The translations under genes and the position numbers were made by a program. A DNA stretch of 64,000 nt from Burkholderiales bacterium (GTDB lineage Bacteria; Pseudomonadota; Gammaproteobacteria; Burkholderiales; Burkholderiaceae_C), in contig JADJDV010000002.1 of assembly GCA_016702555.1 (NCBI GenBank), forward strand, positions 310,001 through 374,000, given 5' to 3'. Position 1 is the first letter of the stretch; each line of letters begins with the position of its first letter. The notes under the pieces are model-generated. The model worked only from the letters and a program-made list of their open reading frames with translations, did no database searches and was not told the DNA's origin. This document shows, one piece after another, positions 7,950-15,769 of this stretch.

Positions 7950-9644
7950 TCAGTCCGCACTACCCTGAATCCACCTTGCCGCCTTCTCCGCCATCATCAG
8001 CGTGGGGCTGTTGGTGTTGCCGCTGGTAATCGTCGGCATGGCGCCGGCGTCGACCACGCGCAGGCCGGCGATCAGGCCGCCGGCGCCGTCGCGCACCTGC
8101 AGGCGCGGGGTCAGCACGGCCATGGCATCGTCGTCACGGCCCATCTTGGTGGTGCCGATGGGGTGGAAGATGGTGGACGCGATGTCGCCGGCCAGGCGGG
8201 CCAGTTCGTCGTCGCTCTGGTACTGCACGCCGGGCTTGAACTCCTCGGGTTGGAAGCGCGCCATGGCCGGCTGCGCCATGATGCGGCGCGTCACGCGCAG
8301 GCTGTCGGCAGCCACCTGGCGGTCTTCGTCGGTGGCCAGATAGTTGGGCGCGATGGCGGGCGCGTCTTCAAAGCGCGGGCTCTTGATCTGCACCGTGCCG
8401 CGGCTGCTGGGGTTGAGGTTGCACACGCTGGCCGTGATGGCCGGGAAGGCGTGCAGCGGCTCACCAAACGCGTCCAGGCTGAGCGGCTGCACGTGGTATT
8501 CGATGTTGGGCCATTCAAAAGCCGGTGACGAGCGCGTGAAGGCGCCCAGCTGGCTGGGCGCCATGCTCATGGGGCCGGTGCGGCGCAGCAGGTATTCGAG
8601 CGCGATGCCGGTCTTGCCCCACAGCGTGCTGGCGATCTGGTTCAGGGTTTTGCCGCCTTCGATCTTGTAGACGCTGCGGATTTGCAAATGGTCTTGCAGG
8701 TTGGCGCCGACGCCGGGCAGGTCGGCCGCCACCGGAATGCCGTGCTGCTGCAACAGCGCCGCCGGCCCGACGCCCGACAGTTGCAGGATCTGCGGCGAGC
8801 CGATGCTGCCGGCCGCCAGCACGACCTCTTGCGCCGCGCGCGCGGTCAGGGTGGCCCCGCCCCGCACCAGTTCCAGCCCCACGCAGCGCAGGCCGGCGTC
8901 GCCGCGCTCCAGCAGCAGGCGCTTGACCTGCGTGCTGGTCCACACCGTCAGGTTGGGGCGCCGCAGGGCCGGTCGGAGAAAGGCCTTGGCGGTGTTCCAG
9001 CGCCAGCCGCCCCGCTGGTTGACCTCGAAATAACCCACGCCTTCGTTCGTGCCGCGGTTGAAGTCGTCGGTGGCGGGGATGCCGGCCTGCTGCGCTGCGT
9101 GCGCGAAGGCGTCCAGCACCTCCCAGCGCAGGCGCTGTTTCTCGACCCGCCATTCGGCGCTGGAGCCGGTGCTGAAGTTGCCGTGCAGGGCGGCGAAATC
9201 GTGTGATGCCCCGGTGCTCCGTCCAGGCTCGTGGCGGTCAAGCTTGTAGTGGTCCTCGTGGGCGCGGAAGTCGGGCAGGCAGTTGTCCCAGCGCCAGGCG
9301 TCCTCGCCCGTCAGCGCCGCCCACTGGTCGTAGTCGCGCGACTGGCCGCGCATGTAGATCATGCCGTTGATGCTGCTGCAGCCGCCCAGCACCTTGCCGC
9401 GCGGGTAGCGCAGGGTGCGGCCGTTCAGGCCGGCGGCGGGCTCGGTGTGGTAGAGCCAGTCGGTACGCGGGTTGCCGATGCAGTACAGATAACCGACCGG
9501 GATGTGCACCCAGTGGTAGTCGTCCCTGCCGCCGGCCTCGATCAGCAGCACGCGCTTGGTTTTGTCCCGGGACAGGCGGTTGGCCAGCAGGCAGCCGGCG
9601 GTGCCGGCGCCGACAACGAGGTAGTCAAACGTCAGGTCATGCAT
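7950..9644 (-). CDS. GMC-family FAD-dependent oxidoreductase (choline/alcohol dehydrogenase-like)
   Basis: A 564-residue flavoprotein of the glucose-methanol-choline family. The FAD-binding VVGAGTAGCLLANRLS is near the N-terminus, followed by the GMC signature around RYPRGKVLGGCSSINGMIYMRG and the C-terminal active-site segments FHPIGTTKMG and TSGNTNSPTLMMAEKAA. These enzymes oxidise alcohols such as choline, aliphatic alcohols or polyethylene glycol. I chose the ATG at 9644 (MHDLTFDYLVVGAG), because upstream codons belong to a tandem duplication of the gene start. No clear Shine-Dalgarno is seen. No electron-acceptor gene is adjacent. Confidence 0.85.
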   Translation of the reverse strand: MHDLTFDYLVVGAGTAGCLLANRLSRDKTKRVLLIEAGGRDDYHWVHIPVGYLYCIGNPRTDWLYHTEPAAGLNGRTLRYPRGKVLGGCSSINGMIYMRGQSRDYDQWAALTGEDAWRWDNCLPDFRAHEDHYKLDRHEPGRSTGASHDFAALHGNFSTGSSAEWRVEKQRLRWEVLDAFAHAAQQAGIPATDDFNRGTNEGVGYFEVNQRGGWRWNTAKAFLRPALRRPNLTVWTSTQVKRLLLERGDAGLRCVGLELVRGGATLTARAAQEVVLAAGSIGSPQILQLSGVGPAALLQQHGIPVAADLPGVGANLQDHLQIRSVYKIEGGKTLNQIASTLWGKTGIALEYLLRRTGPMSMAPSQLGAFTRSSPAFEWPNIEYHVQPLSLDAFGEPLHAFPAITASVCNLNPSSRGTVQIKSPRFEDAPAIAPNYLATDEDRQVAADSLRVTRRIMAQPAMARFQPEEFKPGVQYQSDDELARLAGDIASTIFHPIGTTKMGRDDDAMAVLTPRLQVRDGAGGLIAGLRVVDAGAMPTITSGNTNSPTLMMAEKAARWIQGSAD

Positions 9645-9993
9645 ACGCCGGCACGCATCCTTTCCGCCGGGTCGATCCCCGGCTGCGCCGTGGCCCCTCG
9701 CCCTCGGCTCCAAGGCGCCCGGCGCCGACGACGAGGTAGTCAAACGTCAGGTCATGCATACGCCGGCACGCATCCTTTCCGCCGGGTCGATCCCCGGCTG
9801 CGCCGTGGCCCCTCGCCCTCGGCTCCAAGGCGCCCGGCGCCGACGACGAGGTAGTCAAACGTCAGGTCATGCATACGCCGGCACGCATCCTTTCCGCCGG
9901 GTCGATCCCCGGCTGCGCCGTGGCCCCTCGCCCTCGGCTCCAAGGCGCCCGGCGCCGACAACGAGGCAGTCAAACGTCAGGTCATGCATACGC
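9604..9993. repeat. 115-bp tandem repeat, about 3.4 copies, duplicating the GMC gene start
   Basis: The marker GTAGTCAAAC or its one-base variant recurs at 9621, 9736, 9851 and 9966, exactly 115 bases apart. The first three units are nearly identical apart from aac/gac in CGACAACGAG; the fourth is partial and carries GCAGT. Read on the minus strand, each unit holds the start codon and first 14 codons of the GMC oxidoreductase (MHDLTFDYLVVGAG) plus about 70 bases of upstream sequence. Only the copy at 9604-9644 runs on into the full gene. The others code for 40-residue abortive peptides that join the next unit. Confidence 0.95.
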
Positions 9994-10018
9994 CGTCATT
10001 GCGTCATGTGTCATCGGT

Positions 10019-10876
10019 TCAGCGCACCGGTAGAAATACCAGCAAGGGCGCCGCCACCAGCCCCTGCACGTAGCCGATCACGGCGCGCCGATAGCGTTCG
10101 GTCATGTAGCTGGCCAGCAGGTCGAGGCGGCCGATGATCTTGCCGAACTCGCGCTCGAAGCTCAGGTTGCGCGTCTCGCCGTCGATCTCGTTGGCCAGCA
10201 GCAGCGGCTGGCCGCGCACGTCGCGCCGGGTGTTCAGGATCCACAGGGCCGTCTCCATGTTGCGCGCGGCGTTGTGCACGTGCTGCGGGTCGACGCTGTC
10301 GAGGTAGTAGAACTCGCGCTTGCCGCCGTGCGCGGTGACGATGGTGTCGGCGCAGGCGATCACGAAGGCAGCCACGCGGTCGCCCTGGAACTCGGGCGCC
10401 AGCGCCAGCGACAGCGCTGCCACGTCACGCCGCCCGGCCAGCGGCGCCCAGGCCTGCCCGTGCTGCATGACGTGCTCGAGCAGCGACAGCGCCGCTGCGC
10501 GCGAGCCGGCGCTCTTGCGCCACTCGGCCGGATTGCGGCGGTACAGCTTGTCGGCCAGCAGCAGCAGGCTGCGCCGGTTGGCCTGCATGGCGGTCTGCGT
10601 CATGCGGTTGCCTTCGCTTTGCAGCAGTTCGGCGGGCGAGAAATAAGCGCCGCCGACCTCGCCCCGGTCGCGCGGCGCATCGCTGGCGCAGCCGGCGGCG
10701 AGCAGGCCGGCGCACAGCACAAGGGCCGTCGAAACGGCCCCGAGAAATGACCGGGCCGGCGCGCGGCCGGCCGGATGGCGCTCAGGCGCCGACGGCCAGT
10801 TGCTCGCCCTTGGCGCCCTTGGCGCCGGCGGTGGATGTGCCGCCGCTGGCCGGCGTGGTGTTGGACGTGACGTCAC
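10019..10876 (-). CDS. Putative outer-membrane or periplasmic lipoprotein, unknown function
   Basis: I do not recognise a named family. The protein has a hydrophobic stretch GAVSTALVLCAGLLAAGC with a lipobox (LAAGC) and a mainly alpha-helical mature part of about 225 residues, ending in a short hydrophobic tail (GLVAAPLLVFLPVR). The only usable start I find is a GTG at 10876, which lies inside the 3' end of the bactofilin gene, overlaps it by 95 bases and gives an unusually long Arg/Pro-rich n-region. A non-canonical start nearer the lipobox is possible. Translation may be coupled to the bactofilin. The fragment before the first hydrophobic segment should be regarded as uncertain. Confidence 0.6.
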   Translation of the reverse strand: MTSRPTPRRPAAAHPPPAPRAPRASNWPSAPERHPAGRAPARSFLGAVSTALVLCAGLLAAGCASDAPRDRGEVGGAYFSPAELLQSEGNRMTQTAMQANRRSLLLLADKLYRRNPAEWRKSAGSRAAALSLLEHVMQHGQAWAPLAGRRDVAALSLALAPEFQGDRVAAFVIACADTIVTAHGGKREFYYLDSVDPQHVHNAARNMETALWILNTRRDVRGQPLLLANEIDGETRNLSFEREFGKIIGRLDLLASYMTERYRRAVIGYVQGLVAAPLLVFLPVR

Positions 10877-11363
10877 CGGAGAGCTCGCCCCCTTCCTCGA
10901 TCACGATCTTGCCATAGCGAATCTTGCCGGTCACCTTGCCGGTGGAAAAAATGGTCAGCTTCTGGCGCGCCGTCAGGTTGCCATCGAACTGGCCGCGCAC
11001 CTCGGCGATGTCGATTTCGGCATCGCCCTTGAAGACGCCCGACTCGGCCACCTCGATCACGCGCGAATGCATGGTGGCTTCGACCATGCCCTCGACCACC
11101 ACGGTGTCGCAGTCGGTGATCTCGACGCCCTTGAGCTTGATGTTCGGGCCCACCGTCAGGCGCGCGCTGCTTTCGCCGCTGGGCGCGGCGGTTGGCGCCG
11201 GCGCCACCGCCGGCGCCGCCAGTGGCGTGGCCGCCGCCAGCGAACTGGCGCTGTTGCTGGCCGAACCGAGCGAGCTGGCGCTGCCGAGCGAGGAGCCAGC
11301 GGGGTTGCGGGTCGGGGGCGCGGGTTCCTCGCGCTTGCCGAAGAACGGTCCTTGAAGTGCCAT
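10782..11363 (-). CDS. Bactofilin (polymer-forming cytoskeletal protein)
   Basis: A 193-residue protein with a disordered Ser/Ala/Pro-rich N-terminal 75 residues, then the bactofilin beta-helix core (LTVGPNIKLKGVEITDCDTV to GELSGDV) and a flexible Gly/Ala tail. Bactofilins self-polymerise without nucleotides and scaffold envelope or shape functions. The ATG at 11363 follows AAGGAGCAGAC, a good Shine-Dalgarno. The frame is open 180 bases further up, but that part lacks family similarity. The lipoprotein gene that follows overlaps the 3' end, suggesting an operon. Confidence 0.9.
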   Translation of the reverse strand: MALQGPFFGKREEPAPPTRNPAGSSLGSASSLGSASNSASSLAAATPLAAPAVAPAPTAAPSGESSARLTVGPNIKLKGVEITDCDTVVVEGMVEATMHSRVIEVAESGVFKGDAEIDIAEVRGQFDGNLTARQKLTIFSTGKVTGKIRYGKIVIEEGGELSGDVTSNTTPASGGTSTAGAKGAKGEQLAVGA

Positions 11364-11571
11364 GTCTGCTCCTTGTGTGTGCGGCGTTTGAGAACCAGGC
11401 ATCCTAACGGGCATCGGGGATGGCTGCGCTGCGCAGAAGGAAAAAAACGTAACGCACGCGGACGTGCGTCGGCGGATCACGGCATGGGCGCGCCGCCGCC
11501 GGGCTGCTGGCGCCGCGCAGGCTTTAGACTTGCGCGCTGGCACCGACCCTTCAATCCATTGAGGAGCAACA

Positions 11572-11994
11572 ATGAAGATTCTCCTGGCCGTTGACGGCAG
11601 CAGCTACACGAAGAAGATGCTGGCCTACCTGACCACGAACCTGGACATGTTTGCCGGCGACAACGATTACACCGTGCTCACCGTGCAGGGCACGCTGCCG
11701 TCGCGGGCACGCGCGGCCGTCGGCAAGGAAGTGGTGGACACCTACTACGCCGAGGAAGCCGCCAAGGTGCTGGATCCGGTGATCAAGTACCTCCAGCGCC
11801 ACGAGCTCAAGGTCAAGAGCCTGTCCAAGGTCGGCAATGCGGGCGAGGTCATCGCCAAGACCGCCGCGAGCGGCAAATTCGACATGGTCATCATGGGCTC
11901 GCGCGGCCACGGCGCGCTCGGCAGCCTGGTGATGGGCTCGGTCGCCACCAGGGTGCTGGCCAACTGCGATACGCCGGTGTTGCTGGTGCGCTGA
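11572..11994 (+). CDS. Universal stress protein, UspA family
   Basis: A single-domain Usp of 140 residues. It begins MKILLAVDGSSYTKKML and ends with the ATP-binding signature MGSRGHGALGSLVMGSVATRVLANC (G-2x-G-9x-G-S/T type) and TPVLLVR, so it is of the nucleotide-binding kind. Cytoplasmic; exact role unknown. GAGGAGCAACA precedes the ATG. The next gene is convergent with only seven bases between stops. Confidence 0.92.
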   Translation: MKILLAVDGSSYTKKMLAYLTTNLDMFAGDNDYTVLTVQGTLPSRARAAVGKEVVDTYYAEEAAKVLDPVIKYLQRHELKVKSLSKVGNAGEVIAKTAASGKFDMVIMGSRGHGALGSLVMGSVATRVLANCDTPVLLVR

Positions 11995-12001
11995 CGCCAG
12001 C

Positions 12002-12796
12002 TCAGTGCACCGGCGCCGGCGGTTGGCGCAGGAATTCCAGCAGCCGGGCGTCGAATTCGTCGGGCTGTTCCAGCTGCGGCAGGTGCCCGGCGCCGCGCAG
12101 CGTGAGTTGGCGGGCGCCGACGATGCCCTCGGCCAGCGCGCGCTGGCTCTCGGGCGGCGTCAGGCGGTCGTGCTCACCCGCCAGCACCAGCGTCGGCACG
12201 TGGATGCTGGCCAGCGCGGCGCGGCGGTCGAAACCGCGCATCGCCAGCAAGGCGCGGCGCCAGGTCGGCGCCGGCACCCGGGCCTGGCACCAGCGCGCCA
12301 GTTGCAGCCCGGCCGGCAGCGCCAGCGGGCTGGCCAGACGCGGCACCCGCAGCTCGGCGATGCGCGCCATGTCTTCGCCGTGGTCCAACCAGTTCAGGCA
12401 CTGCGCGATATGGCGGGCCCAGGGGTCGTCGTCCTGCACGCTGGCGGCGGTGGCCACCAGCACCAGCTGGCGCACCAGATCGGGCCGGCGCAGCGCCAGT
12501 TCCTGCGCCAGCAAGCCGCCCAGACCCTGGCCCACCAGCGCCACCGGCGCGCCGCCGGTCAGCGGCGCCAGCGCCTCGATCAGCGCGGCGCCGCTGGCGG
12601 CCAGCCCCTTCAGGCCGTAGGGTTCGATCGGCGGGCTGCGGTCGTAGCCGGGCATGTCCCAGGCGATCGCGCGAAAGCCCAGGCTGGCCAGGGTCTCGAC
12701 CTGCGGCGCGAAGGCGCGGCAGCCGCCGCCCGAGCCGTGCAGCAGCAGCACCGGCGGGCCGTGGCCGAGGGTGGTGAAAGTGGGCAGCGGCGGCAT
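12002..12796 (-). CDS. Alpha/beta-hydrolase-fold protein lacking the nucleophile serine
   Basis: A 264-residue single-domain alpha/beta hydrolase. The oxyanion segment LLLHGSGGGCRAF, the acid in LAGEHDRLTP and the histidine in GAGHLPQLEQPDEF are all present. The nucleophile elbow reads VGQGLGG, so position 91 is Gly where the family has Ser (G-x-S-x-G); the codon is GGT, one base from AGT. As written it should not act as a serine hydrolase. Either it is a natural variant with another role, a recent mutation, or a base error. Divergent from the flavin reductase gene, with 35 bases between. Confidence 0.82.
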   Translation of the reverse strand: MPPLPTFTTLGHGPPVLLLHGSGGGCRAFAPQVETLASLGFRAIAWDMPGYDRSPPIEPYGLKGLAASGAALIEALAPLTGGAPVALVGQGLGGLLAQELALRRPDLVRQLVLVATAASVQDDDPWARHIAQCLNWLDHGEDMARIAELRVPRLASPLALPAGLQLARWCQARVPAPTWRRALLAMRGFDRRAALASIHVPTLVLAGEHDRLTPPESQRALAEGIVGARQLTLRGAGHLPQLEQPDEFDARLLEFLRQPPAPVH

Positions 12797-12831
12797 GGCC
12801 GCATGGTACGCGGCGGCAGGCGGGGCGGTGC

Positions 12832-13374
12832 ATGGCTATCATGTCCGCTCGCCGTCCGATCCGCATGTCTTCGCCCGCCCTGGCCCCCGCCCCCGCCTTC
12901 TCCGCGCCCGAATTCCGCGCCGCCCTGGGCATGTTCGCCACCGGGGTGACCATCGTCACCGCGCGCACGCCGGCGGGTGAGCTGGTCGGGCTCACGGCCA
13001 ACTCGTTCAGTTCGGTCTCGCTCGAGCCGCCGCTGGTGCTGTGGAGCCTGAGCCAGCGCTCGCTGTCGGCACCGGCGTTCCACGCCGCCCCGTACTACGC
13101 CGTCAGCGTGCTGGCGGCCGATCAGCGCGATCTGGCGCTGCGCTTCGCCGCAGCGGCCGACGAGCGCTGGCGGGGCACCGACTGGCGGCCCGGCGTCACC
13201 GGCGCGCCGCTGATCGAGGGCGCGGTGGCGCATTTCGAATGCCGGAACCGCAGCCGCTACGACGAGGGCGATCACATCGTCTTCATTGGCCAGGTCGAGC
13301 ATTGCGCGCACCGTGCCGGTGCGGCGCCGCTGCTGTTCCATGGCGGGCGCTTCTACACGGAACACCCCTTGTGA
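12832..13374 (+). CDS. Flavin reductase-like FMN-binding protein
   Basis: A protein of at most 180 residues with the flavin reductase split-barrel fold: FRAALGMFATGVTIVTAR, GLTANSFSSVSLEPPLVLWSL and the late FHGGRFY. Members supply reduced FMN/FAD to monooxygenases or are themselves NAD(P)H:flavin reductases. Start choice is open: ATGs at 12832, 12841 and 12865 are in frame and none has a strong Shine-Dalgarno. The 12865 start would give the typical length. The stop TGA overlaps the GTG of the following transporter gene, which indicates translational coupling. No partner monooxygenase is adjacent. Confidence 0.85.
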   Translation: MAIMSARRPIRMSSPALAPAPAFSAPEFRAALGMFATGVTIVTARTPAGELVGLTANSFSSVSLEPPLVLWSLSQRSLSAPAFHAAPYYAVSVLAADQRDLALRFAAAADERWRGTDWRPGVTGAPLIEGAVAHFECRNRSRYDEGDHIVFIGQVEHCAHRAGAAPLLFHGGRFYTEHPL

Positions 13375-14276
13375 TCGAACGCAAGCACCGCCTGGACGGC
13401 CGCGCGGTCGCCATTCTGCTGGCGTGCTGCCTGTTCTGGGGTTTCCAGCAGGTGCTGGTCAAGGCCACACTGCCGGAGCTGGCGCCGGTGTTCCAGGCGG
13501 CGGTGCGCTTTGTCGCGGCCACCCTGATCCTGTGGCTGTGGTGCCGCTGGCGCGGCGTGGCGCTGTTCGATCGCGACGGCACGCTGTGGCCCGGCCTGCT
13601 GGCGGGCACGCTGTTTGCCATCGAATTCGCCGCCATCTATCTGGGGCTGCAGCACACCACCGCCTCGCGGTTGACGGTGTTTCTCTACACCTCGCCATTC
13701 TGGGTGGCGCTGGTGCTGCCGCTGCTGGTGCCGGCCGAGCGCCTGTGGGCGCCGCAGTGGCTGGGGCTGATCTGCGCCTTTGCGGCGGTGGCGTTTGCGC
13801 TGCGCGAGGGCTTCATGGCGGGCGACGCCGGCGTCACCTGGCAGGGCGATCTGCTGGGCCTGGCCGCCGGCGCGCTGTGGGGCCTGACCACGGTGACCAT
13901 CCGCGCCACCGGCCTGGTGCGCGTGGCACCGGAGAAGATGCTGTTCTACCAGGTGGCCGTGAGCGCCGCCCTGCTGCCGCTGCTGTCGCTGGCGCTGGGC
14001 GAGCACTGGAACTGGGATTGGAGCGGCTTTGCCTTCACCTCGATGCTGCTGCAGACGGTGATCGGTGCCTTCGTCAGCTACCTGGTCTGGATGTGGCTGC
14101 TGGCGCACTACCCGGCCACGCGGATCTCGGCCTTCGTGTTCCTGACGCCGATCTTCGCGCTGATTTTCGGCGCCCTCTGGCTGCGGGAGGCCGTCACGCC
14201 CAGCCTGCTGGCCTCGCTGGCGTTGGTGGCGGTGGGCATGGTGCTGGTCAACCGGGGCGGTGCCCGAAAGACCTGA
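13371..14276 (+). CDS. EamA/DMT-family transporter, GTG start
   Basis: A 301-residue membrane protein with about ten predicted helices arranged as two EamA repeats (one at roughly residues 10-140, the other 150-295). The conserved early LFWGFQQVLVKA and late YPATRISAFVFLTPIFALIFGALWL are typical of drug/metabolite transporters. The start is GTG at 13371, which shares bases with the TGA of the flavin reductase gene (GTGA). No ATG exists nearby that keeps the first helix. Substrate unknown. Confidence 0.88.
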   Translation: MIERKHRLDGRAVAILLACCLFWGFQQVLVKATLPELAPVFQAAVRFVAATLILWLWCRWRGVALFDRDGTLWPGLLAGTLFAIEFAAIYLGLQHTTASRLTVFLYTSPFWVALVLPLLVPAERLWAPQWLGLICAFAAVAFALREGFMAGDAGVTWQGDLLGLAAGALWGLTTVTIRATGLVRVAPEKMLFYQVAVSAALLPLLSLALGEHWNWDWSGFAFTSMLLQTVIGAFVSYLVWMWLLAHYPATRISAFVFLTPIFALIFGALWLREAVTPSLLASLALVAVGMVLVNRGGARKT

Positions 14277-14397
14277 CTCGCTTGGACCCTGCCGCGCGGC
14301 TGGGATAAAGTTGCAAAGTAGGCGCCACGCCCCCAATTGAACGCATCGAGCCCGGCCCGGGCTTCGGCACCCGGCGCACGCGAGGCCGCACAAGCTC

Positions 14398-15402
14398 ATG
14401 GAATTCAAGGACTACTACCAAATCCTCGGCGTCACGAAGAGCGCCACGCAGGACGACATCAAGAAGGCCTACCGCAAGCTGGCGCGCAAGTACCACCCCG
14501 ACGTCAGCAAGGAGGCCGACGCCGCCGCGCGCATGGCCGAGGTGAACGAGGCCAACACCGTGCTGAGCGACCCGGAAAAGCGCGCCGCCTACGACACCGT
14601 CGGCGCGCAGGCCTGGGCCGCCGGCGCGCGCTCGGGCGACGACGTGCGCCCGCCGCCGGGCTGGAACACCGGTTACGAGTTCTCCGAGGGCGGGCCGGAA
14701 GGCTTTCGCCAGCACTTCGGCGGTGGCGACGGCCAGGATTTCAGCGAGTTCTTCGAGCAGATGTTCGGCCGCGCCCGGGCCGGTGGCGGCGGTGGTGCGC
14801 ACCGCCGCGCCCACGCGGGCGGGGCGCAGGCGCAGATGCGTGGCGAGGACCACCACGCCCGCATCGAACTGGAGCTGATCGACGCCTACCGCGGCGCCGA
14901 GCGCAACATCAGCCTGCGCGGCGCGCGCGTGGATGCGCAAGGCCAGGTGGTGCCGGATGAGCGCACGCTGCAGGTGAAGATTCCGCAGGGCGTCAAGGAA
15001 GGCCAGCTGATTCGCCTGGCCGGCCAGGGCAGTCCCGGCTTCGGCGGCGGACCGGCGGGCGATCTGTTCCTCGAAGTGCAGTTCCGCCCCGATGCGCGCT
15101 GGCGCATCGACGGCCGCGACGTCACGCAAAAGCTGCGCGTCACGCCCTGGGAAGCCGCCCTCGGCGCCGGCGTGCAGGTCGCCACGCCCGATGGCAAGAC
15201 GGTGGAAGTCACGGTGCCCGCGGGCTCCGGCGGTGGGCGCAAGCTGCGCCTGAAGGGGCGCGGCATCCCGTCGTCGGCCACAGCCGGCGATCTGTTCCTG
15301 GAGCTGGAGATCGCCGTGCCCGGCGCCGTCACGCCCGAGCAGAAGGCAGCCTGGGAAGCGCTGGCCAAGTCCTACCCCGGCTTTGATCCGCGCCGGGCCT
15401 GA
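14398..15402 (+). CDS. cbpA: DnaJ-class co-chaperone CbpA (curved-DNA-binding protein)
   Basis: A 334-residue J-domain protein without a zinc-finger. The J domain spans residues 1-70 with HPD at 33-35 (YRKLARKYHPDVSKEAD), followed by a Gly-rich linker (about 75-145) and the two C-terminal substrate-binding beta-domains (LIDAYRGAERNISLRGAR onward). It stimulates DnaK and can bind DNA. Start ATG at 14398. The modulator gene cbpM follows 17 bases later, the usual operon. Confidence 0.95.
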   Translation: MEFKDYYQILGVTKSATQDDIKKAYRKLARKYHPDVSKEADAAARMAEVNEANTVLSDPEKRAAYDTVGAQAWAAGARSGDDVRPPPGWNTGYEFSEGGPEGFRQHFGGGDGQDFSEFFEQMFGRARAGGGGGAHRRAHAGGAQAQMRGEDHHARIELELIDAYRGAERNISLRGARVDAQGQVVPDERTLQVKIPQGVKEGQLIRLAGQGSPGFGGGPAGDLFLEVQFRPDARWRIDGRDVTQKLRVTPWEAALGAGVQVATPDGKTVEVTVPAGSGGGRKLRLKGRGIPSSATAGDLFLELEIAVPGAVTPEQKAAWEALAKSYPGFDPRRA

Positions 15403-15419
15403 CCACGGAGAGACACGCC

Positions 15420-15737
15420 ATGAGCCCCACGCCCATCCCCGTTCCCGCCGATCTGGTCGAGCTGCTCGACGACGCCGCCCTGAGCCTGCAGCAGCTGGCG
15501 CGCGCCTGCGCCATGTCGCCGGACTGGGTGCACACCCGCGTCGAGGCCGGCGTGCTGCAGCCGCTGGCCGGCGGCGGCGTCGCCGAATGGCGCTTTGCCA
15601 GCAGCACGCTGGTGCGCGCGCGCCGCATCGCCGAGCTGGAGCACACCTACGACGCCGACCCGCAACTGGCCGCGCTGGCCGCCGACCTGATGGAGGAGGT
15701 GGCGCGGCTGCGGCGTGAGCTGGACCGGCTGGGGTAG
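15420..15737 (+). CDS. cbpM: Chaperone modulator CbpM-type protein
   Basis: A 105-residue protein with a MerR-like helix-turn-helix pattern (SLQQLARACAMSPDWVHTRVEAGVLQPL) and a C-terminal helical tail. CbpM binds the J domain of CbpA and inhibits its co-chaperone and DNA-binding activity. CGGAGAGACACGCC precedes the ATG. Immediately downstream of cbpA on the same strand. Confidence 0.88.
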   Translation: MSPTPIPVPADLVELLDDAALSLQQLARACAMSPDWVHTRVEAGVLQPLAGGGVAEWRFASSTLVRARRIAELEHTYDADPQLAALAADLMEEVARLRRELDRLG

Positions 15738-15769
15738 ATCGCGGCGCGCCGCATCCGAGGGTGGCTGCG

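Noticed and set aside
7471..7968. Small open frames in the 7.5-7.9 kb spacer
   Set aside because: They lie in dispersed repeat sequence, lack start signals and have no family resemblance.
9637..9973. Two 73-codon minus-strand frames in the tandem repeat
   Set aside because: They are chance products of the repeated GMC gene start, not separate genes.
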